This document shows positions 37,505 through 47,452 of a stretch of 64,000 bases of DNA, piece after piece (positions within the stretch are counted from its first letter, which is position 1; each line of letters begins with the position of its first letter). Source of the DNA: AP-16 sp963755055 (GTDB lineage: Bacteria > Pseudomonadota > Alphaproteobacteria > Rhizobiales > Xanthobacteraceae); assembly GCA_963755055.1 (NCBI GenBank), contig CAVWIS010000023.1, positions 62,001 to 126,000 of the forward strand, read 5' to 3'. The translations under genes were made by a program, and so were the position numbers. The notes under the pieces were generated by a model. The model ran no database searches and was not told the origin of the DNA. It saw only the letters and a program-made list of their open reading frames with translations.

Positions 37505-37882
37505 ATGACAACCGAAGTACTGCGCGGCGCGAGGATCGCGCTCGCGGCGCTGCTGCTGGCTGCCGGGTTGGCCAAGCTCGCCGGGGCGAACCTCATGGTC
37601 CAGCAGTTCGACGTGGTCGGTCTCGGCCAGGCGTTTCGCTATCTGTTCGGGGTGCTGGAGATCGTCGCCGCCCTCTGCCTCCTCTCCACGCGCCTCGCGG
37701 TCTACGGGGCGGTGCTGGTCTCCGCCCTCACGGTGGGCGCCGTCGGTGCGACCATCGGGCACGCCGCCCGGGTGGTGCTGCAGTCGCCGCCGTCGCACGA
37801 GCCGCAGATCACCGTGACCAGGACCCACCGGGCACAACTCGACGCCCGGCCGGAGATTTTCCACCGCGCCATGGTCGGCTGA
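37505..37882 (+). CDS. DoxX-like small membrane protein
   Basis: A 125-residue protein with four transmembrane helices (RIALAALLLAAGLAKLAG, AFRYLFGVLEIVAALCLL, LAVYGAVLVSALTVGAVGAT) in the DoxX pattern, and a hydrophilic C-terminal tail. DoxX-type proteins are associated with thiol and quinone redox at the membrane; a specific role is not evident. It converges with the ATP-grasp gene, with 13 nt between stop codons. Confidence 0.75.
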   Translation: MTTEVLRGARIALAALLLAAGLAKLAGANLMVQQFDVVGLGQAFRYLFGVLEIVAALCLLSTRLAVYGAVLVSALTVGAVGATIGHAARVVLQSPPSHEPQITVTRTHRAQLDARPEIFHRAMVG

Positions 37883-37895
37883 CGCGCCGCCGTGC

Positions 37896-39185
37896 TCAGA
37901 TCCCGCGGGCCATGATCGGCAGGCGCCGCGTCAACGCCCGCCACAAGACCAGCGGAAGGTCGACGATGCCGGGCAGCGGGTCGTCGGCGGCCGAGGCGGC
38001 AAGCACCACGGGCGCCCGCAGCGACCTGACATAGTCCCCGGCCGAGAGGTTGCCGCGCAGCATCTCCTGCGCCGCCGCCACCAGGTCGCGCGACAGGTTG
38101 ATCCAGACGGCGCCGGCACGTCCGCGGAGCGGCGCGACCGTCTCGCCCATGGCGAGCCGCCACAGCACATCGGCGAAATCGACGCCTGCCGCCGAGCCCA
38201 GTCCGTTCCAGGTCCAGGTGCGGGCGTTCACGTCGAGCAGCTTGGTGCGGCCGTCGCGCGCGTCGTGCTTGAACTCGACCTCGACCAGCCCGCTGTAGTC
38301 GAGCAATTCCAGGAAGCGGCACGCCGCCTCCTCGATGGGGGCCGCCTCGAGCGTGCGCACGCAGGTGCTGGTATAGCCGAAATCGACCGGAAATTGCCGT
38401 GCCCGGTTGGCCACCAGGGAGGCGACGGGAGCGCCGCGATCCCACACCGCCGCATAGGAGAACTGCGCCGATCCGGAGCCCGGGATGAGCTCCTGCAGGA
38501 CGATCGCGTCCTCGCCGACCAGGGCGACCGCCTGGTCGTAGCGCCGCAGCAGCTGGGCGCGATCGTCCACCCGCCAGGCCTTTTCCAGCGTGAAGGCATT
38601 GCGGCCCTTGCGCACGGTCGGCTTGAGAATGAGCGGAAAGCGGCAGTCCAGGCCCGCGATGTCATGACGACCGCCCGGATACCAGCTGCGGGGATAGGCG
38701 ATCCCCAGGGCATCGGCGCGGCGGTGGGTCAGGCGCTTGTCGTAGGCCCAGCGGACCACGTCCCAGGGTGGCGAGACGAGCCGGAATATTTTCGACAGCT
38801 CGCCATAGTTCTGCGCGATCAGGCGGACCTCGGCATCGCCGCCGGGAATCAGCACCCAGCCCTCCAGGCGGTGGCGCTCGGCGAGCGCCATGAGGAACGA
38901 GGCCGCATCGGGGTGGTCGGGGCCGCCCCACGAAACAGTCCTCAGCGTGTAGCGTGAGTATTTTGGGATCAGGTGCTCGTCGGTAACGAACCAGATCGGG
39001 ATGCCTCGCCGCCCGAGGCTGCGCGCGATGCTCAGGCTTCCGTGGGCGCCGCCGAGCAGGAGCGCGCCGCATCGCGATGCCGTGGACGCAGTTGCGCGGA
39101 TCCGGCCGGCCGGGGCCGCCGCGCCGGGTGCCGGCAGCGCTTCCGCTGAAGCCCGGCGCGTGATCGTGCCGCCATTGCTGGTCAT
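37896..39185 (-). CDS. ATP-grasp ligase (carboxylate-amine ligase-like)
   Basis: A 429-residue ATP-grasp protein. Motifs are FPLILKPTVRKGRNAFTLEKAW (Lys binding ATP phosphates), EDAIVLQELIPGSGSAQFSYA and LVEVEFKHD with LLDVNARTWTWNG, where the Glu and Asn bind Mg2+. It would join a carboxylate to an amine with ATP. The ATG at 39185 lies 38 nt after the stop of a FAD-dependent oxidoreductase gene in the same direction. The pair could build and oxidise a small amide natural product, but substrates are unknown. Confidence 0.75.
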   Translation of the reverse strand: MTSNGGTITRRASAEALPAPGAAAPAGRIRATASTASRCGALLLGGAHGSLSIARSLGRRGIPIWFVTDEHLIPKYSRYTLRTVSWGGPDHPDAASFLMALAERHRLEGWVLIPGGDAEVRLIAQNYGELSKIFRLVSPPWDVVRWAYDKRLTHRRADALGIAYPRSWYPGGRHDIAGLDCRFPLILKPTVRKGRNAFTLEKAWRVDDRAQLLRRYDQAVALVGEDAIVLQELIPGSGSAQFSYAAVWDRGAPVASLVANRARQFPVDFGYTSTCVRTLEAAPIEEAACRFLELLDYSGLVEVEFKHDARDGRTKLLDVNARTWTWNGLGSAAGVDFADVLWRLAMGETVAPLRGRAGAVWINLSRDLVAAAQEMLRGNLSAGDYVRSLRAPVVLAASAADDPLPGIVDLPLVLWRALTRRLPIMARGI

Positions 39186-39223
39186 GACCTCGGCCTCGTT
39201 GCGCCGGGCCGGCCTGCTCGCGA

Positions 39224-40540
39224 TCACGAACGGGTCGCCAGCGCGCTCTGCGTCACGCAGCGCGCTGCGTAGCCGGCGCCGGCGATGAAGCGCATCAGCG
39301 GCCCGAAACTTTTTACCGCGGTCGCGCCGACGAAATGCAGCCCGGGCACCGAGGATCGAAAGCCGGCCGACAGTCTCGGATAGCCGTCGACCGTGTCGAT
39401 GCGCCCGAGCAGGTCGGGGCCGAATATGCCGAGCCGGCCGATGTCGATCCGGTATCCGGTTGCGAGCAACACGTGGTCGGTGAGCCTCGAGCTGCCGTCG
39501 TCGAACCTGAGCTCGATCCGGCTGCCGCGGCGCTCGGTGCCGGCGACCAGGCGGCCGGGAACGAAGCTGACGCCGTCGGCGCGCGGCTTGAGCCAGCCGC
39601 TGACCGCCGGGCGCAGGCATCGGGTCGTAACCTCGGCCCGTACCTCGTCGGGAAGCAGGCGGACCAGCCCGGGTGCGTCGGCGAGCCAGTCCAGCGGGAA
39701 CGGCCCGACCTCCGACTTCGACCCCAGCGCCCGGCGCAGCGTCCGCATGATCCCGTCGGCCGGTGCTCCCGAGCCCAGCCAATGCACCGGACCCCGGCTC
39801 ACCAGGGCGACCTCGGCTCCCGCTTCGTGCAGCAGGACCGCCGATTCTCCGGCGCTCTGGCCGCGCCCGATCACCGTGACGGTGCGGCCGCGAAAGCATC
39901 CAAAATCGGCATGATCGGACGAATGGCTTGCCAGGGCCGAGGGCAGGGCGGCGAACTGCGCCGGCCGAAAACTCTGGTTGGCGAGGCCCATCGCCACCAC
40001 CACGCGGCGTGCCTCGAGGGTCGCGCCGTCCGCCAGGACGAGGCGGAAGGCGTTGCCCGCCGCCGCCACGCTCACCACCTTGCGCGGATCGAGGTCGGGA
40101 ACCGCCCGGTTCTGGAACCAGGCGCCGTAGCGGACAAAGTCGGCGATCGGCATCTGCTCGGCCGGCTTCATCCCGACGCGGTCCGCATAGACGTCGAGCG
40201 ACAGCTCGTTGGCCGGATCGGCGATATGGGTGGCGCGCCATGGCGACCTGATGCGCATGCCACCCGGCATGTTGTGGCGCCAGAACCCCATTGCCTCGCC
40301 GAAAATCCTGATCTCAATTCCGGACGCCTTGAGGTGCGCCGCCACCGCGAGCCCGTAGGGGCCGGCGCCGATGACCGCCACGTCGCAGCGCTCGCTGGCG
40401 GGGCCGGTTTCCAATGCGGTCGGCTGCCGGCGGGCCAGAGCCGGCTCGGCGTATGCAAGCCCGGTGGAACTCATCCGGTTACTTCCTGCGCTCACGTCGC
40501 GAGGCGCCCCTGCGATACTGTGCACCTCGTGCTCGTTCAA
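39224..40540 (-). CDS. FAD-dependent NAD(P)-binding oxidoreductase (SidA/flavin-monooxygenase-like)
   Basis: A 438-residue flavoprotein. DVAVIGAGPYGLAVAAHLKA near residue 53 is the FAD dinucleotide fold; GRTVTVIGRGQSAGESAVLLHEAGA is the NADPH-binding fold; LLATGYRIDIGRLG is the ATG motif near the flavin. This layout is that of class B flavin monooxygenases and lysine/ornithine N-hydroxylase relatives. An internal ATG at 40474 would shorten the start. It precedes the ATP-grasp ligase gene, probably as one transcript. Confidence 0.75.
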   Translation of the reverse strand: MNEHEVHSIAGAPRDVSAGSNRMSSTGLAYAEPALARRQPTALETGPASERCDVAVIGAGPYGLAVAAHLKASGIEIRIFGEAMGFWRHNMPGGMRIRSPWRATHIADPANELSLDVYADRVGMKPAEQMPIADFVRYGAWFQNRAVPDLDPRKVVSVAAAGNAFRLVLADGATLEARRVVVAMGLANQSFRPAQFAALPSALASHSSDHADFGCFRGRTVTVIGRGQSAGESAVLLHEAGAEVALVSRGPVHWLGSGAPADGIMRTLRRALGSKSEVGPFPLDWLADAPGLVRLLPDEVRAEVTTRCLRPAVSGWLKPRADGVSFVPGRLVAGTERRGSRIELRFDDGSSRLTDHVLLATGYRIDIGRLGIFGPDLLGRIDTVDGYPRLSAGFRSSVPGLHFVGATAVKSFGPLMRFIAGAGYAARCVTQSALATRS

Positions 40541-40755
40541 GTCGATGCATGAGCAGTGGAATCAAGGGTTTTGCGCCATCCGGTTGCTGTTAGCCTTAAC
40601 CGCAGTTCCGCCTCGTTGCGGTGCCGGCGCGCCTCGGCTCCTGCGGCCCGGCTTGTCCGGCGCCGGGCGGCCGACTAAGAGGTATCGCGAGGCAGTCAGC
40701 GACAACCGACCCCCCGGGAACGCCGAGGAGCGGACGGATCGCGCGGGAGGAAAAT

Positions 40756-40887
40756 ATGCGCGGGCTGATGATGGATCGGCCGCTCCTGATATCGTCGTTG
40801 ATCGCGGTCATCGGCGCCAGGCATCCGAAACGGGACGAGCTGGCGCTGCGCGAATCGTTTGGCGGCTACCGGCTGCCGACCGGATAA
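40756..40887 (+). pseudogene. Leader/remnant resembling the N-terminus of a fatty-acid-CoA ligase
   Basis: A 43-residue frame with an excellent GGGAGG ribosome site. Its first 16 residues, MRGLMMDRPLLISSLI, match the start of long-chain acyl-CoA ligases, but the sequence then continues AVIGARHPKRDELALRESFG and stops. No ligase domain follows in any frame. It is probably a deletion remnant, or a small leader, directly before the beta-oxidation-like operon. Recognition is from memory and moderate. Confidence 0.45.
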
Positions 40888-40937
40888 CCCGTGTCTTTGT
40901 CCGCCCTCTTTAGGTCCAATGGGAGTGGGTAGAACCG

Positions 40938-41854
<917 letters not shown>

Positions 41855-41855
<1 letters not shown>

Positions 41856-42718
41856 TGACCATCGACTATCAGCGACTGAAAGACTGGCCGTTCGAGGACG
41901 TGGTCCAGGCCTACACCGCCAGGGACACGATTCTCTATGCGCTGGGCGTCGGGCTCGGCGAGGACCCGACCGATCCGCAGCAGCTCAAATTCCTCTACGA
42001 GGACGGATTGCACGCGCTGCCGACGCTCGCGGTGGTGCTCAGCCGTCCCGGCTTCTGGGTGCGCGACCCGCGCTCCGGGGTCGACTGGAAGCAGGTGCTG
42101 CACGGCGAGCAGGGCCTCGTCCTGCATCGCCCGCTGCCGCCCGAGGGCGAGGTTTCGGCGCGCACCAGGATCGACGAGATCGTCGACAAGGGGCCCGGCA
42201 AGGGTGCGCTGATCTATTCGAGCCGCACCCTGGTCGATCGCCGCGACGGGCAGAAGCTGTGCACGCTGACCTCCACCACGTTCTGCCGCGGCGACGGCGG
42301 ATTCGGCGGCCCGAGCGGCCCCACGCCGGCGCCGCGGCCGATTCCCGGGACTGCGCCGGAGCTCACCTGCGACCTGCCGACCTCGCCGCGCGCAGCGCTG
42401 ATCTATCGGTTGTCGGGCGACCTCAATCCGCTGCATATCGACCCCGAGGTGGCGCGGGTGGCGGGATTTCCGCGGCCGATCCTGCACGGGCTCGGGACCT
42501 ACGGGGCGGCCGGGCATGCGCTGCTCAAAGTCCTGTGCGACTATGATGCCAGCCGGCTCATCCGGATGGACGTGCGCTTCTCCTCGCCGGTTTTTCCCGG
42601 CGAGACCATCCGCACCGAGATCTGGCGGACCGGCCCGGGCCAGGCGGCATTCCGCTCGCGCGTCGTCGAGCGCGACGTGGTGGTGCTCAACAACGGCTAC
42701 GCCGAATACAAAAATTGA
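41855..42718 (+). CDS. MaoC-type (R)-enoyl-CoA hydratase 2
   Basis: A 287-residue double-hotdog protein. The C-terminal half has YRLSGDLNPLHIDPEVARVAGF and PILHGLGTYG, the hydratase-2 motif with the catalytic Asp and His (SGDxNPLHID). The N-terminal hotdog is the inactive half seen in MFE-2 and eukaryotic-like hydratases. It hydrates a trans-2-enoyl-CoA. It is tightly coupled to the SDR before it and lies 17 nt before the next gene. Confidence 0.85.
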
Positions 42719-42735
42719 CGGGGAGGATTGTTTCC

Positions 42736-44208
42736 ATGGTCGGTATCGTTGCGTTCGGCGGCTACATCCCGCGGCTCAGACTGAGCCGCAAGGCGATCGT
42801 CGATGCCAACAGCTGGGCTAATCCGGCGCTGAGATCGCAGGCGAAGTCCGAGCGCGCGATCTGCAACTGGGACGAGGACCCCGTCACCATGGCGGTGGAG
42901 GCGGCGCGCGATTGTCTGGGCACGCGCGACCGTGAGGAGGTCGCGGCGCTCTATTTCGCCTCGACCTCGGCGCCGTTCGACGACCGCCTCAACGGCGGCA
43001 TCGTCTCCCAGGCCCTCCTGCTCGGCTCCGACGTGGCGACCCTCGACGTCTCCCATTCGCAGCGCGCCGGCACGTCGGCGCTGATCGCCGCGGCGAGCGC
43101 GGTTGCGGCCGGCAGCAACAAGGCCCTGGTGATCGCCGCCGAGCAGCGCCACACCGCGGCGGCGAGCATGCTCGAGCTCACCAGCGGTGACGGCGCGGTG
43201 GCGCTGCTGCTCGGTCCCGAGGAGGGCGTCGCAAAGCTCGTCGGCCACCAGTCAGCCTCGGTCGATTTCGTCGACCACTATCGCGGCCACGGCCGCGACT
43301 TCGACTATGTGTGGGAGGAGCGCTGGATCCGCGACGAGGGCTACATGAAGATCGTCCCGCCGGTGCTCAAAACCCTCCTGGAGAAGACCGGCGTCGCCGC
43401 CAACGACATCGCGCATTTCTGCCTGCCCTGCACGCTGCCGCGGGTGGCGGCCGGCATCGCCAAGCGCCTCGGCATTCCCGAGGGAAACGTGCGCGACAAC
43501 CTGCATGCCGGCTGCGGCGATACCGGCGCCAGCCACGCGCTGGTCATGCTGGCGCACGCGCTGGAGCAGGCAAAGCCCGGAGACCGCATCCTGGTGGCGG
43601 GCTTCGGCCAGGGCTGCGACGGGCTCCTGTTCGAGGCGACCGCGGCGGTCGCCACCGGGCAACCGGAGGTCGGCATCACAAGATCGCTGGCGCGCGGCAA
43701 GCCGGAGACCAACTATCAGAAATACATGGCGTTCAACGATCTGGTGAAGATCGAGAAGGGTTTGCGCGCCGAGGTCGACAAGCAGACCCCGCTGTCGACG
43801 CTCTATCGCAAGCGCGACATGATTCTCGGCTTCGTCGGCGGCAAATGCCGCACCTGCGGCACCGTGCAGTTCCCCAAATCGCGCATCTGCGTCAACCCGA
43901 ACTGCAACGCGGTGAATACCCAGGACGACCAGCCGTTCGCCGATTTCCCGGCAAAGGTGCTGTCGTGGTCGGCCGACTACCTGACCTACTCGGCCGACCC
44001 GCCGGCGCATTACGGCATGGTGCAGTTCGAGGAAGGCGGTAGGCTGATGGCGGATTTCACCGACGTCGACGTCGGAAAAGTCGAGGTCGGCATGCCGATG
44101 CGCATGGTATTCCGCATCAAGGAGCGTGATCCGCAGCGCGGTTTCGTGCGATATTTCTGGAAAGCGGTGCCGGCTCAGGCGGCCGGCGCGGCCAAAACGG
44201 AGGCCTGA
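42736..44208 (+). CDS. HMG-CoA-synthase-fold protein fused to a DUF35 zinc-ribbon domain
   Basis: A 490-residue fusion with GGGGAGG upstream of the ATG. Residues 1-345 have the KAS-III/HMG-CoA-synthase fold (GGYIPRLRLSRKAI, DEDPVTMAVEAARDCL, GDRILVAGFGQGCDG). The catalytic Cys position of HMG-CoA synthases (FACKAGT-like) reads HSQRAGT, giving Gln109, and the FHQP His position reads FCLP, giving Cys229. Residues about 365-485 are a DUF35 domain with zinc ligands C371, C374, C385 and C390. It is therefore probably not a normal synthase; a decarboxylase-like or purely structural role is possible. A thiolase gene follows by 2 nt, as in PhlACB and archaeal thiolase/HMGCS/DUF35 complexes. Confidence 0.8.
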   Translation: MVGIVAFGGYIPRLRLSRKAIVDANSWANPALRSQAKSERAICNWDEDPVTMAVEAARDCLGTRDREEVAALYFASTSAPFDDRLNGGIVSQALLLGSDVATLDVSHSQRAGTSALIAAASAVAAGSNKALVIAAEQRHTAAASMLELTSGDGAVALLLGPEEGVAKLVGHQSASVDFVDHYRGHGRDFDYVWEERWIRDEGYMKIVPPVLKTLLEKTGVAANDIAHFCLPCTLPRVAAGIAKRLGIPEGNVRDNLHAGCGDTGASHALVMLAHALEQAKPGDRILVAGFGQGCDGLLFEATAAVATGQPEVGITRSLARGKPETNYQKYMAFNDLVKIEKGLRAEVDKQTPLSTLYRKRDMILGFVGGKCRTCGTVQFPKSRICVNPNCNAVNTQDDQPFADFPAKVLSWSADYLTYSADPPAHYGMVQFEEGGRLMADFTDVDVGKVEVGMPMRMVFRIKERDPQRGFVRYFWKAVPAQAAGAAKTEA

Positions 44209-44210
44209 TC

Positions 44211-45419
44211 ATGGCTACGGGAATTCGCGACAAGGTTGCCATCCTGGGGATGGGCTGCTCGAAGTTCGGCGAGCGCTGGGACGCCGAGGCCGAGGATCTG
44301 ATCGTCGAGGCCTACGAGGAGGCGCTGGCGGATGCCGGCATCGAGACCGGGCAGATCGAGGCGGCGTGGTTCGCGACCGCCATCGAGGAGCAGCATGTCG
44401 GCAAGTCCGGGGTGCCGCTCGCGGTGGCGCTGCGAGCTTCCCTACATCCCGGTGACCCGGGTGGAGAACTATTGCGCGTCGGGCTCCGAAGCGTTCCGCG
44501 GCGCCACCTATGCGGTCGCCTCGGGCGCCTGCGACATTGCGCTGGCGCTCGGCTGCGAAAAGCTCAAGGACACCGGCTATGGCGGCCTGCCGCAGCGCAG
44601 CCGCGGCGCGCTCGCCTCGATGTACTGGGCGAACGTGTCGGCCCCCGGCAGCTTTGCCCAGCTCGCCGCCGCCTACCGCGCCAAGCACGGGGTCAGCGCC
44701 GGCGATTTGAAGAATGCCATGGCCCACATCTCGGTGAAGAGCCACGACAACGGCGCGAAAAACCCCAAGGCGCATCTGCAGAACAAGATCGACATGGACC
44801 AGGTGCTCAAAGCTCCGATGGTGGCCGAGCCGCTCGGCCTCTACGACTGCTGCGGGGTCAGCGACGGGGCTGCCTGCGCGATCGTCACCACTCCGGAGAT
44901 CGCAAAAAGTCTCGGCAAGCATGATCTGGTCACCGTCAAGGCGCTGCAGCTGTCCGTCTCCAATGGCGTCGAGGCCCAGCACAATTCCTGGGACGGCAGC
45001 TATTTCGCCACCACGCGGATCGCCGCCAAGCGCGCCTATCAGGAAGCCGGCATCAAGGATCCGCGCGACGGGATCTGAGCCTGATCGAGGTGCACGACTG
45101 CTTTTCGGTGACCGAGCTGGTCACCATGGAGGACCTCGGCATCTCCCCCGAGGGCGGCGCGCCGCGCGACATCATGGACGGGTTCTACAACTCGACCGGC
45201 CAGGTTCCCTGCCAGATCGACGGCGGCCTCAAATGTTTCGGCCATCCGATCGGGGCGTCGGGCCTCAGGATGATCTACGAGATGTATCTGCAGATGCACG
45301 GCCGCGCCGGACAGCGCCAGCGCGCGACCGAGCCGGTGCGCGGCCTGGTGCACAATCTGGGAGGTTTTCCCCACCAGAATGTCTGCTCGATCGCCATCGT
45401 CGGCCGCCACGGGGCGTAA
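44211..45419 (+). pseudogene. Thiolase (SCP2/LTP type) with two frameshifts
   Basis: Three frames together encode one about 400-residue thiolase. The first runs to VPLAVAL near 44432. The second begins ELPYIPVTRVENYCASGSEA at 44434, with the acyl-accepting Cys, and runs to KDPRDGI at 45075. The third, SLIEVHDCFSVTELVTM from 45078, ends with CFGHPIGASG, the His/Cys catalytic motif, to 45419. An extra base near 44433 and an extra two or missing one near 45075 explain the breaks. All catalytic residues survive, so sequencing indels or very recent mutation are likely. It would give the thiolytic or condensing partner of the upstream fusion protein. Confidence 0.75.
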
Positions 45420-45754
45420 CGGCGTCGCCAAGTATCTGGCGAGCCCGGAGATCCGAACCGCTGCCGCGAGTTCCATTTCTCCCCGCGTGCGGGGAGAGGT
45501 CGACGCGAAGCGTCGGGTGAGGACCTCCCACCCTTCGTCAACAGGAATTTTGGGCGAATGAGGCGGAAAGTTATGTCCACGGAAGTGGTCCCGAGATGGC
45601 GAGGGTAGCGCCGTGCTCAGCGCTGTCCAGGACGCTTCGCGCCGGCTGCGCCGGTGCCGCAAGCGGCATCCTGGACAGCGCTTGCGCGCGGCGCTCTGCC
45701 GATCGGCAGGTCGGGACGAAGGGATGGCCGCCTGGGTCGAACAAAGGAATGCGA
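45420..45754. other. Intergenic/IS-flanking region with hairpins
   Basis: This 335-nt gap holds a REP-like hairpin CTCCCCGC-GT-GCGGGGAG (45479-45496) followed by GACGC-GAA-GCGTC, and a long hairpin with 17-nt arms AGCGCTGTCCAGGACGC (45619-45635) and GCATCCTGGACAGCGCT (45666-45682), one mismatch. The downstream end of the IS110 element should lie here, but its boundary cannot be placed. No gene was seen. Confidence 0.6.
45477..45522. repeat. REP-like palindrome, left of the IS110 element
   Basis: TTTCTCCCCGCGTGCGGGGAG is followed by AGGTCGACGCGAAGCGTCGG and GTGAGG. An inverted relative, CTCTCCCCGCGAAGAGCGGG preceded by CTCACCCCGACC, lies at 47283-47320. The two copies face each other on either side of the transposase gene. 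Confidence 0.7.
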
Positions 45755-47014
45755 TCATGCCGCCATCGCGGTGGGCGCGCTCTTGTGGTCGGGATTGAAC
45801 AGCGTCTGGCGTTCGAGCATCGTGCACAGGACGTAGAGCAGGCGATCACCCACGCCGCGCAGCGCCCGGCCGTGGGAGTGGCCGCGGCTGCGCAACGCGG
45901 CATAGCGGCGCTGGCTGGCGGGATCGTGCTGGCTGGCCACCCGTGCCCAGTGATAGAGGGCATTCGCCAACCGCTTATTGCAGGCCAGCCGTCGGGTCAC
46001 GTGGCATTGCTTGCCGCTGCGCTTGGTGACCGGGGCCTGACCCGACAACGTGCGCAAGGCATGATAATCTCGTCGGCGCAGAGGCTCTGGGGCCTCGGCG
46101 AGCAGCGTGGCGAGGACGATCCTGCCGATTCCTGGCGAGGAGCGAAGGATCGCGACGTCGCGCTGCTCGCAGCTCTGCCCCGGCTCGTTCTCCGCGGCGG
46201 CCGCGAGCTTGTCGCAGAGCTCTTTCAGCTTGCCCTCCGCCTCCTTGACCTGCTGACTGATCAGCCGCAGGCGAGTGGCGACGATGCGAATGTGGGCGCT
46301 GGCTGCCTCGGCGGTGCCCGGGGCCACCGAGATCGGCTTGCGCCGCAGGATCTGCAACGCCTTGGCGGCATCGATGCGGCGAATGCGATGCTCTTTGAGG
46401 ATGCGAGCGACCGTCTTCTCGCGCAGCCGCGCGGCCTTTGCAGGCGTCGGCGCCTGGTGCCACAGATCGAGGAACCATCCGGCTCCAAGGTCATCGCCTG
46501 CGAGCTCGAGCGCCTGCGGATAATAGCGCCAGAGCTGCTCGCGCACCTGATTGGTCAGGCGAGTACGCTCGCGTTGCAGGTCCTCGTCGATGCGCGACCA
46601 CTCGCGCAGCTCGATGACAGTGGGATCCTCGACCGCCAGGCGTCGCAATGCATGCCGGTCGGTGCGCAACGCATCGGCGAGCACGTGGGCGTCGCGGCTA
46701 TCGTCCTTGGCGCCCGCCACCGTGAAGCGGTCACGAAAGCGGTCGACCTGCTTCGGGTTCATGGCATAGACCGCAAAGCCACGCTCCAGCAGGGTCTCGA
46801 CGATCGGCCCGTGCGGCACCTCGATGGCCACCTCGATCTGCCCGGGCTCGGCGCCGCTCTTGCCGAGCAGCCAGCTGCACAGCTCTGTCAGGCCGGCTCC
46901 GTCGTGGGCAAAATCCTGCTCGGCCACAATTTGTCCTCGGGCATCGAGCAGGCAGACGCGGTGCTTCTGCGACGCCCAATCGATGCCAGCCAGCCAACGC
47001 GCATTCTCCGTCAT
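45755..47014 (-). mobile_element. IS110-family insertion sequence transposase (DEDD type)
   Basis: A 419-residue transposase. The N-terminal RuvC-like DEDD domain begins LAGIDWASQKHRVCLLD, with the acidic residues continuing in VAIEVPHGP and DDSRDAHVLADALRTD. The C-terminal IS116/IS110/IS902 domain has ILRSSPGIGRIVLATLLAE and LSGQAPVTKRSGKQ, containing the Ser region used for strand exchange. The ATG at 47014 has GGGAGATCGG upstream; a longer frame reaching 47161 lacks homology. It looks full length. IS110 elements have no classical terminal repeats and rely on a bridge RNA encoded next to the transposase. Confidence 0.9.
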
Positions 47015-47270
47015 CACTCCGATCTCCCGTTTGCTCCGGGCCAACCGCGACGCTTCTCGATCCCTGTACTGGCGCTCTCGGCGCAACCTCTCACTGGAGA
47101 TCCGTCGCGGCCGCCCTGCCGGGGCACAAGTCCTCACCAGGTGCTCGGGGCGCGGGGGCATGTGGTCGCTCCCGGCAGGTCGGCCCGTTCGGCCAGTCTC
47201 AAGCCAGACTGGTTTACGAACGGAAAAAGGGTACAGGGGGCTTTGCCACGAGCCGTGAGCGACAAATCGG
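47015..47270 (-). ncRNA. Candidate IS110 bridge-RNA region
   Basis: The roughly 250 nt upstream of the transposase start carry no gene with good codon bias, are rich in short G/C stems, and sit where the bridge RNA of IS110-group elements is encoded (5' side of the transposase). The assignment is positional only; guide loops were not identified. Confidence 0.3.
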
Positions 47271-47282
47271 CGGCGAGCAGCC

Positions 47283-47320
47283 CCTCACCCCGACCCTCTC
47301 CCCGCGAAGAGCGGGGAGAG
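47283..47320. repeat. REP-like palindrome, right of the IS110 element
   Basis: CTCACCCCGACC followed by CTCTCCCCGC-GAAGA-GCGGGGAGAG (47297-47320). On the minus strand this matches the left copy (45477-45522): GCGGGGAGAGGGTCGGGGTG against GCGGGGAGAGGTCGA with GTCGGGTG. The pair brackets the element in opposite orientations. Confidence 0.7.
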
Positions 47321-47370
47321 GGAGAAGAGGCGCAGTGCCCGCCTCCGCGACACCAGCGAGACCGTCTTCC

Positions 47371-47396
47371 GGAACTTCAAGCAAAGTCTCGGCGTT
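47371..47396 (+). promoter_or_regulatory. EcfG-type general-stress promoter for ligD
   Basis: GGAAC at 47371-47375, a 17-nt spacer, and CGTT at 47393-47396 match the EcfG consensus. The start codon of ligD is 57 nt downstream. The same promoter pattern appears before three nearby genes. Confidence 0.7.
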
Positions 47397-47452
47397 TCTA
47401 GCCTCGGGGCTTGCCCCGTCGCGGCCGGCCGCGTGACGTTGGAGGCCTGCAC

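Noticed and set aside
45596..47401. Plus-strand frame opposite the IS110 transposase
   Set aside because: Antisense shadow of the transposase gene with no homology-like features.
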